NCBI GenBank assembly: GCA_013362555.1
Contig: JABFVX010000225.1
Span: forward strand, 1 to 12,137
DNA: 12,137 nt
Direction: 5' to 3'
Origin: Mycobacteriaceae bacterium
GTDB lineage: Bacteria; Actinomycetota; Actinomycetes; Mycobacteriales; Mycobacteriaceae
Part shown: piece after piece, positions 7,248 to 12,137 of the stretch
Layout: every line of letters begins with the position of its first letter
How positions within the stretch are numbered: position 1 is the first letter of the stretch
Made by a program: the position numbers and the translations under genes
Notes under the pieces: generated by a model
Told to the model about the DNA's origin: nothing
What the model saw: the letters and a program-made list of their open reading frames with translations, nothing else
Database searches by the model: none

Positions 7248-9845
7248 TCATTTCGCGCTGGGGAGTCGGGCGGCTTCGGCGGCGACCTCGTCCGTGAGTG
7301 TCGCGGGCATCCGGAGGATGAGTTCTTCGCGGGAGTTCACCGCCAGTTTCTTGCGAACAGATGCCATCTGCGCGTTGACCGTTCGGCGGGAGGAGCCTCG
7401 GCGGGCCGCTATGGCGGTGTCGGTCCAGCCGGCGGCGGCGAGGATGGCGACCTGCTCCTCGCCGTTGGTGAGAAGCTGCCAGGCCGAGTCGCCGGGCCCT
7501 GGACGGGCAGGCTGGGCGGCTACTGTCGCGGTCAACCCGAGTGCGTAGCTGTGGACTTCGTTGGCATCCGGGTTCATCAGTGCGCCTGCCGCTTCGGCGG
7601 CGGCGAAGGCTTTCGCGCCGAGCGCCTTGCGCGCGATCCGAGCGGCGCGCAGCGTCTCGTCGTGAAACGGGCCGAGGCTTTCGATAGCCACTCCGAAATG
7701 CGTGCGCAGCGTCGCGGTTCCACCGATGATCTGCGCGATGTGGGTGGCCAGAGTGGTAATGCGGGCGTGGTCGTTGCTCAACGCCGCGGTCAGGTCGGAG
7801 ATTATCCGGGACAGGCTCCATGCGTGGGCTTGCACAGTCCACAGGGCCGCCCAGCGTTCCTGCGTGTCGAGCTGGCGCTGCAGGGCGGCGCGTTCGAATG
7901 CGAGGGCGTGCTCTGCCTCACCCTCGGCAGTCAACACCAGGCCCCAAATGAGATCGGCCCATGCCATGGCCCAGATGGTGCCGGACGCCTCGGCCCGGTC
8001 GCGGAAGGCCGACGCCAAGGTCCGCGCCGTGGGCGAGGGGTTGAGCAGCACTGCCGCGAGGGCCGCGATCAGCTCCGCGACCGCCGCGGTGCTGTCGTCC
8101 CCCAGCTGGGCAAACTTGCCGGCAGCGCGGCTGAGCACCACCGTCGCAGCAGGGTTCCTGGATACGAAAAGCTCACTGCCCCAGACAAATTCCACAACCG
8201 CAGGCAGTCCGGTCTCCCAGTCGACACTGTCACGCCATTGCGATGGCCGGTCCGGATGAGGCTCGCACATCCGGATGCAGTCGTCCAGCAGTCTGCGGGC
8301 GTCGTCGCGTTCTCCTTGACACAGCGCGACCCACCCGATCAGTCCCGTTGTGGACAGCACGAGGTCTGTCGGTGGTCGACCTGCAGAGCGCACGGCTGCG
8401 AGAGTTCGCTCGGTGAGGCTGCGGACCTCACGGAACGAACCTTTGAAGAACGGCAGCCGCAGGCCGAGCAGGCCTGCGCAGATCTGCAAGCCGATCTCCG
8501 GGTCGCCGGAGGGCGCCAGACTGCGATCGATCGCAGTCAGGATGTTGTCCCATGCGGCCAACGCCCAGTCGAGCATCGACCGCTCGTCGGCCCCGAACCA
8601 TCGGCCGGCGGCCTCGACGACGCGATCGCGGTAGTAGCTCATGTGCCGCTCGGCCGCGACGGTCCACTCGTCCGCAGCGTTCGACGAGCGCTCCCGCACT
8701 CGGTGTTCTGCGAACAGCCGCACACTCTCAACCAGGGAATATCGCACGCTGCCTGTGGTGAAATGTGCGGCGACCAACGACTTCGAGACAAGGCGGTTGA
8801 GAACCTCGCCGATGTCGGCATCCATCAGCCGCACCGTGGCCGCGGCCGTGCCTGTGTCATCGGCGCACACAGCTCGGATGTCGGCCAAGTCTGCGGCCCG
8901 ACTGACAGCAGAAACCCTCCCCCGCCCGTCCGGGTCGACGACGTCGGCGCCCGCGGCGAAGACCGACATCCGTTCGAGCAGCAGGCGCTCCTGGGGCGTG
9001 CACAGCTGATACGACCAGTCGATGACATCGGCTACCCGACGATGCCGGTCCTCGACGCCGTGCCAGCGCTCGTCGCGCCAGTGCATGCGCCGATCGCCCG
9101 TGATTTCGCCACTGAGTTCCTGTCGGAGGATGTCGAGCGGCACCCGGACCAGCCGGGCGGCCGCCAGCTGAATGCACAGCGGGCTGTTGTCCAGATGCAG
9201 GCAGATCTCGCGGACCGTATTTTCGTCGAGAACCGGGCGGCCGAGCATCTCGGCACGGCGGCGGAACAGCTCGACCGCTTCCGGTTCGGACATCGAAGCA
9301 ACGGCGATCCGGTGCTCGTGCACCCAGCGCAGCGGCTCGCGGCTGGTAGCAAGAATCTTCAGCGTCCGCACCTTGGCGAGTAGCCGCTGTGCGACATGCG
9401 CAATGCCGGGCAGCAGGTGTTCGCAGTTGTCCAACACCAACACTGTCGGCCGCGCCCGGTCACCGCGTTCAGACCTGCTGAGCGCGTCCACGACGGCGTC
9501 CTCCGCGGTGCGGCTGGAGAAGTCGGCGCTGGCGATGGAGCGGGCTATCTCCTCTTGGATGGCAACGATCGGGGCCGACGCATCCAACCGCGCCAGTCGC
9601 ACCCACAGAACATCGGCACCGCTCGGCTTGCGATAGCGCCGGATCGCCTCGACAGCGAGGCGGGTCTTCCCGAAGCCGCCCGGCCCGACCAACGTCACCA
9701 AGCGGGCGCGGCCGAGCAGCAGTGTGATGACAACCCCCAGTTCCCGCTCCCTGCCGACGAAAGCATCGCCGCCGTTCAGGAGGCCGTCAAGGCCCGCGCG
9801 ATCCATTGGAAAAACACTAGTACTAGATTTTGTTTCCGTGCTCAT
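7248..9845 (-). CDS. STAND-type ATPase with C-terminal LuxR DNA-binding domain (transcriptional regulator)
   Basis: The 865-aa cytoplasmic regulator has an N-terminal NTPase: Walker A GPGGFGKT (54-61), Walker B VLVLDN (135-140), sensor-like LATSREPL (165-172) and a GLPL-like SPLCIQLAAARL (221-232). Next come the VADVIDWSYQLCTPQERLLL segment (271-290) and the YSLVESVRLFAEHRV winged-helix signature (369-383), typical of this family. A long helical, repeat-like sensor region follows to about 780. The LuxR helix-turn-helix is at 791-847 (GWTDTAIAARRGSSRRTVNA). The plan matches mycobacterial LuxR-ATPase regulators such as Rv0890c, without a cyclase domain. ATP or ligand binding is expected to switch promoter binding; the ligand is unknown. 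The ATG at 9845 has no good ribosome site, and its first 13 codons are unusually A/T-rich. The ATG at 9806 (residue 14) is a credible alternative that keeps the whole ATPase. It lies upstream of the giant gene in the same direction, separated from it by a hairpin. Confidence 0.93.
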   Translation of the reverse strand: MSTETKSSTSVFPMDRAGLDGLLNGGDAFVGRERELGVVITLLLGRARLVTLVGPGGFGKTRLAVEAIRRYRKPSGADVLWVRLARLDASAPIVAIQEEIARSIASADFSSRTAEDAVVDALSRSERGDRARPTVLVLDNCEHLLPGIAHVAQRLLAKVRTLKILATSREPLRWVHEHRIAVASMSEPEAVELFRRRAEMLGRPVLDENTVREICLHLDNSPLCIQLAAARLVRVPLDILRQELSGEITGDRRMHWRDERWHGVEDRHRRVADVIDWSYQLCTPQERLLLERMSVFAAGADVVDPDGRGRVSAVSRAADLADIRAVCADDTGTAAATVRLMDADIGEVLNRLVSKSLVAAHFTTGSVRYSLVESVRLFAEHRVRERSSNAADEWTVAAERHMSYYRDRVVEAAGRWFGADERSMLDWALAAWDNILTAIDRSLAPSGDPEIGLQICAGLLGLRLPFFKGSFREVRSLTERTLAAVRSAGRPPTDLVLSTTGLIGWVALCQGERDDARRLLDDCIRMCEPHPDRPSQWRDSVDWETGLPAVVEFVWGSELFVSRNPAATVVLSRAAGKFAQLGDDSTAAVAELIAALAAVLLNPSPTARTLASAFRDRAEASGTIWAMAWADLIWGLVLTAEGEAEHALAFERAALQRQLDTQERWAALWTVQAHAWSLSRIISDLTAALSNDHARITTLATHIAQIIGGTATLRTHFGVAIESLGPFHDETLRAARIARKALGAKAFAAAEAAGALMNPDANEVHSYALGLTATVAAQPARPGPGDSAWQLLTNGEEQVAILAAAGWTDTAIAARRGSSRRTVNAQMASVRKKLAVNSREELILRMPATLTDEVAAEAARLPSAK
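9817..9826. promoter_or_regulatory. Perfect 10-bp palindrome CTAGTACTAG at the LuxR-ATPase start
   Basis: This self-complementary 10-mer lies in an A/T-rich stretch (about 9803-9855) unlike the flanking coding sequence. If translation starts at the ATG at 9845, it falls within codons 7-10. If it starts at 9806, it lies 10 bases upstream and could be an operator or part of the promoter. No protein can be named for it. Confidence 0.3.
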
Positions 9846-9963
9846 ACGATTGGAATTCCGTGACTAAGTTCCGTGGCGACACCTACCCTGACACCCCCCA
9901 GCGGACCTGTCAACACGAACATGTACATACTGAGGTATCTGTTTGTTCTGCCATGCTGTGGAT
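9846..9963. promoter_or_regulatory. Divergent promoter region between LuxR-ATPase and PadR genes, with possible PadR operator near 9921-9942
   Basis: The 118-bp gap separates divergent starts at 9845 and 9964. It contains the perfect palindrome ATGTACAT (9921-9928), overlapping a second dyad ATAC-TGAG-GTAT (9927-9938) and followed by CTGT. PadR proteins often bind ATGT/ACAT-type dyads in their own promoters, so self-repression is plausible. If so, the site could also affect the LuxR-ATPase gene. I cannot assign -35/-10 boxes with confidence. Confidence 0.4.
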
Positions 9964-10566
9964 ATGTCGTTGCGATTCGCGCTGCTCGGACTCCTCGAGG
10001 ACGGGCCGGCCAGCGGCTACGAACTGACCGCCCGTTTCGAGCGGTCGCTGCAGAAACATGCGTGGACCGCGCGGCAGAGCCACATCTATCCCGAGCTGAA
10101 CCGATTGGCCGAGGCCGGGCTGATCGTCGTCGCCGAGCACGGCCCGCGCGGCAGACGCACATACGCCATAACCGACGAGGGCCGCTGCACGCTGCGGACC
10201 TGGCTCATGACTCCGATGCAGGCCAGGACCGTCCGCGACGAGTACTCGCTGCGCATGTTCCTGCTATCCGCCCTTGAACCCGTTCAGGCCCGGCAGCTGG
10301 TGCTGCAGTACCGTGACGACGCCTTGGCCGAACTCGCCGAACTGCGGTCCATCACCGCACGCGCCGACGCCGACGCCCACCCGCGCGGCAGGCTTCGATT
10401 CGGCAGGCTCGCGGCGGAGTTCGGAATCTACGAGCAAGAGGCGCTTCACCGATGGGCCGATTGGGCATTGACAGTCATCGACGAAGCCGCATCCAACACA
10501 GACTCCGCCATTCCGCGGGCCCGATCGGCCGGCCCGCTCGGACCGAATGACGGAACGGTCGCATAA
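9964..10566 (+). CDS. PadR-family transcriptional regulator
   Basis: The product is 200 aa from the ATG at 9964. The frame is open from a TTG at 9943, but homologs start at MSLRFALLGLL, so the ATG is chosen; its ribosome site is weak (GTGGAT). Residues 1-80 are the PadR winged helix: LLGLLEDGPASGYEL, recognition region SHIYPELNRLAEAGLIV, and the wing with PRGRRTYAITDEGR. Residues about 93-176 are the C-terminal helical dimerisation domain (EYSLRMFLLSALEP, then EFGIYEQEALHRWADWAL). PadR proteins repress promoters, often of transporters or stress genes, and are released by small ligands. The target is unknown; the divergent LuxR-ATPase gene and padR itself are the nearest candidates. The last 39 codons overlap the convergent tetR gene. 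Confidence 0.92.
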   Translation: MSLRFALLGLLEDGPASGYELTARFERSLQKHAWTARQSHIYPELNRLAEAGLIVVAEHGPRGRRTYAITDEGRCTLRTWLMTPMQARTVRDEYSLRMFLLSALEPVQARQLVLQYRDDALAELAELRSITARADADAHPRGRLRFGRLAAEFGIYEQEALHRWADWALTVIDEAASNTDSAIPRARSAGPLGPNDGTVA

Positions 10567-11075
10567 ACGCCCTCCATGAGGAGGAACAACTGGTCCGCGA
10601 CCCGCGCCACCCCCCGGTCGGGCACGCCGGAGGCGAACGCCGTGGCCAGGGTGTGGAACTGGGCATAGACCCACTCCTTCATCTCCATGGCCCGCTGGTG
10701 CGACAACAGGTCCCCGTCCGGGAACTCGCTCAGCGCAATCAGGAACGGGCAGCCGCGACAGTCCGGAGCGCCAACCTGTGCCGCGAGCGCGTCGAACACG
10801 GCGAGGATGGCTGTCCGCGGATCCGTTCCGCTGCGCACCGCGGCGGTGAACCATTCACGGTAGTGTCGGAACTCGCGCTCGAGGTAAGCCGCGACCAGCT
10901 CGTCTTTGGAGCTGAACAACCGATACAGCGTCGTCGGCGCGACTGCCGCCGCGGCGGCCACCCGGTCGACCCCGGTGGCCCGAATTCCTTCGTTGTAGAA
11001 CAACTCCCGGGCCACGGTCAACACATGTTCGCGAGTCTCAGCCGCGGAGCGCCGAGACGTACTTCGATCACCCAT
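10446..11075 (-). CDS. TetR/AcrR-family transcriptional regulator
   Basis: The 209-aa protein starts at an ATG preceded by AGGAG (11083-11087) at good spacing. The helix-turn-helix is at residues 14-62 (TREHVLTVARELFYNEGIRATGVDRVA, then APTTLYRLFSSKDELVAAYL), typical of TetR. The ligand domain carries CRGCPFLIALSEFPD at 106-120, a form of the RGCPF-EFPD signature of a common TetR subgroup. The Cys106/Cys109 pair could be redox-active, but that is only a suggestion. It is divergent from the SDR gene across 68 bp holding a clear dyad, so it probably represses the SDR gene and itself until a small ligand, perhaps an SDR substrate, binds. The 3' end overlaps padR by 121 bp in antisense. Confidence 0.94.
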   Translation of the reverse strand: MGDRSTSRRSAAETREHVLTVARELFYNEGIRATGVDRVAAAAAVAPTTLYRLFSSKDELVAAYLEREFRHYREWFTAAVRSGTDPRTAILAVFDALAAQVGAPDCRGCPFLIALSEFPDGDLLSHQRAMEMKEWVYAQFHTLATAFASGVPDRGVARVADQLFLLMEGVYATVPSFGPSGPADRARGMAESVLDAASSMTVNAQSAHR

Positions 11076-11100
11076 GGGAATACTCCTGTCTCCGACCCCG

Positions 11101-11124
11101 TTGCTAGGGATCGTTCCCTAACAA
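11101..11124. promoter_or_regulatory. Palindromic operator, probable TetR binding site
   Basis: TTGCTAGGGA (11101-11110) and TCCCTAACAA (11115-11124) are inverted repeats around TCGT, matching at 9 of 10 arm positions. The dyad is centred in the 68-bp gap between the divergent tetR and SDR starts. Size and symmetry fit a TetR dimer or dimer pair. It overlaps the likely core promoters on both sides, so one occupied site could shut both genes. Confidence 0.8.
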
Positions 11125-11143
11125 TACCGAAGGAGATCCATCC

Positions 11144-11914
11144 ATGTCCGACCTGACCGGCAAAACCGCGCTGGTGACCGGCGCTTCCCGCGGCATCGGA
11201 CGGGCGATCGCCCAACGACTGGCCGCCGACGGCGCCCGGGTCGCCGTGCACTACGGCAGCAACGACACGGCCGCGAAGGAGACAGTCGACGCCATTCAGG
11301 CGGCAGGCGGGTCCGCGTTCCCCATTCGCGCCGAACTCGGCGTCGACGGAGACGCGGACACCCTGTTCGACGCGCTCGCCACCCACTTGGACGGCGCTCC
11401 GCTCGACATTCTCGTCAACAACGCCGCGATCATGACCTACGAAGCCACGCTCGACGACGCCACCAGCGAGCAGTTCGAGCAGCTTTTCGCAGTCAACGCC
11501 CGCGCCCCGTTCTTCATCCTCCAACGCGCCGTCCCGCTGCTCCCGAACGGTGGACGAGTCATCAACATCTCTTCCGGCGTGACATGGTTCGCAATCCCCC
11601 AGACCGTGTACGCCATGACCAAGGGCGCACTCAACGCACTGAGCCGTTCGGCCGCGAACACGCTCGGCGTCCGTGGCATCACCGTCAACACCATCTCCCC
11701 CGGCGTCACCGACACGGAGATGAACGCATGGCTGCACGAAGACGACGCCGCGGCAGGCATCGCCGCCATCACTGCCCTCGATCGGATCGGCGCAGGCCCC
11801 GACATCGCCGATGCCGTCGCATTCCTGGCCTCCGACGACGGGCGCTGGATCACCGGCCAGACAATCGAAGTCAACGGCGGCCTCTACCTCGGCCCCCGAA
11901 ACCAATCCTTTTAG
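11144..11914 (+). CDS. Classical short-chain dehydrogenase/reductase (SDR), probably NADP(H)-dependent
   Basis: The 256-aa cytoplasmic Rossmann-fold oxidoreductase has a strong AGGAG eight bases before the ATG. The cofactor motif is TGASRGIG (12-19). Arg16 and the lack of an acidic residue after β2 (VAVHYGSN, 34-40) favour NADP(H). NNAA is at 92-95. The catalytic set is Asn118, Ser143, Tyr156 and Lys160 (YAMTK). SPGVTDTE at 185-192 and the C-terminal WITGQTIEVNGG complete the FabG-like pattern. It reduces a carbonyl or oxidises an alcohol; the substrate cannot be deduced. It is likely repressed by the divergent TetR through the dyad at 11101-11124. A hairpin follows 13 bases after the TAG. 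Confidence 0.95.
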   Translation: MSDLTGKTALVTGASRGIGRAIAQRLAADGARVAVHYGSNDTAAKETVDAIQAAGGSAFPIRAELGVDGDADTLFDALATHLDGAPLDILVNNAAIMTYEATLDDATSEQFEQLFAVNARAPFFILQRAVPLLPNGGRVINISSGVTWFAIPQTVYAMTKGALNALSRSAANTLGVRGITVNTISPGVTDTEMNAWLHEDDAAAGIAAITALDRIGAGPDIADAVAFLASDDGRWITGQTIEVNGGLYLGPRNQSF

Positions 11915-11927
11915 CGAACAATAATAT

Positions 11928-11975
11928 CCAGAACGACCCGTTATGTGCGCCAACGCACATAACGGGTCGTTGTGG
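11928..11975 (+). terminator. Long hairpin downstream of the SDR gene; copy 2 of a shared palindrome
   Basis: AACGACCCGTTATGTGCG (11932-11949) pairs perfectly with 11954-11971 around the loop CCAA, an 18-bp stem. After one G-G mismatch it extends by three more pairs (CCA/TGG). No U-tract follows. It sits 13 bases past the SDR stop, so it is a likely terminator, possibly bidirectional if a convergent gene ends near 12030. It shares CCAGAACGACCCGT exactly with the hairpin at 7189-7202. Confidence 0.8.
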
Positions 11976-12029
11976 TGTTCCGCCATCGCCAAGAGATCCT
12001 GATCAGCGCGTTAAACGACAATGAGGCAG

Positions 12030-12137
12030 CTATTTAACGATGGCATCGACGCTGAAGTCACCCCAAACCCGGGGCAACCACGGCGCTCCGAACAACATCG
12101 GCACATGCCGCGGTCGGAGTATTGAACCGCAAGGATT
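12030..12137 (-). CDS. Possible C-terminal end of a minus-strand gene entering from the right; partial
   Basis: The minus strand is open from the window end (12137) for 35 codons to a TAG at 12032-12030. It reads LFGAPWLPRVWGDFSVDAIVK at its end. The segment has protein-like composition and would place a convergent gene behind the SDR terminator. It is too short to identify, its third-position G/C content (about 63%) is lower than in the clear genes, and chance openness is quite possible. Confidence 0.3.
   Translation of the reverse strand, partial: NPCGSILRPRHVPMLFGAPWLPRVWGDFSVDAIVK

Larger units (their letters stand above)
11915..12137. other. Intergenic region right of the SDR gene
   Basis: Holds the long hairpin at 11928-11975, then about 160 bp of less GC-rich sequence. 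A loose inverted repeat CGTTAAA / TTTAACG (near 12009-12039) surrounds the possible stop of a minus-strand gene entering from the right. No plus-strand gene is visible. Confidence 0.6.

Noticed and set aside
5574..9383. Plus-strand open frame of 1,269 codons
   Set aside because: It runs antisense across the giant gene, the intergenic hairpin and most of the LuxR-ATPase gene. Its product is Arg/Gly/His-rich with no recognisable domain, while both minus-strand genes show clear families. Such shadows are expected in GC-rich DNA.
9852..9859. GGAATTCC palindrome upstream of the LuxR-ATPase
   Set aside because: An 8-bp palindrome alone is common by chance and has no supporting context.
9943..9963. 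Upstream TTG start for the PadR gene, adding seven residues
   Set aside because: The added residues (MFCHAVD) are not typical of PadR proteins, which begin at the conserved LLGLL segment. The ATG at 9964 fits, and the TTG lies next to the possible operator.
11018..11992. Minus-strand open frame of 324 codons opposite the SDR gene
   Set aside because: It covers the SDR gene, its operator and the hairpin in antisense, and its Val/Gly/Asp-rich product has no domain. The SDR on the plus strand has all catalytic motifs and a strong ribosome site.

Overview
The window is GC-rich DNA with strong G/C preference at third codon positions. The family content is a giant protein with a CpnT-like/WXG100-like N-terminus, an ATPase-LuxR regulator of the mycobacterial type, and PadR and TetR regulators. 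Together these suggest an actinomycete of the order Mycobacteriales, most likely Nocardia or a close relative. The genus is inferred; nothing here proves it.

Layout. (1) Positions 1-7022, minus strand: one uninterrupted reading frame of at least 2,340 codons that runs off the left edge. It starts with a hydrophobic, Gly/Ala-rich CpnT/WXG100-like export domain and a Pro/Ala/Val linker. A papain-fold (toxin glutamine deamidase-like) domain with a visible Cys-His-Asp set follows. Then come long charged helical stretches and three zincin-like modules, of which only one keeps a full HExxH motif. The C-terminus, where a polymorphic toxin would carry its effector, lies outside the window. (2) 7023-7247: intergenic, with a hairpin behind the next gene. 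(3) 7248-9845, minus: an 865-aa STAND-type ATPase with a C-terminal LuxR helix-turn-helix. (4) 9846-9963: divergent promoter region. (5) 9964-10566, plus: PadR-family repressor. (6) 10446-11075, minus: TetR-family repressor, convergent with padR and overlapping it by 121 bp. (7) 11076-11143: a 68-bp divergent promoter carrying a 24-bp near-perfect palindrome, the likely TetR operator. (8) 11144-11914, plus: classical short-chain dehydrogenase/reductase (SDR). (9) 11915-12137: a long perfect hairpin sharing sequence with the hairpin at 7189-7237, then possibly the last 35 codons of a minus-strand gene entering from the right.

How the genes may work together. TetR, operator and SDR form a self-contained regulator/enzyme cassette. 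PadR and the LuxR-ATPase gene share a divergent promoter region. The LuxR-ATPase gene is followed in the same direction by the giant gene, but the hairpin between them suggests separate transcription units. A regulatory link between LuxR-ATPase and the giant gene rests on adjacency only. The point of most interest is the giant multi-domain protein with one intact and two decayed metalloprotease-like modules. Next are the two related palindromes behind unrelated genes. Long open frames on the plus strand opposite positions 1569-3467 and 5574-9383 are antisense shadows.
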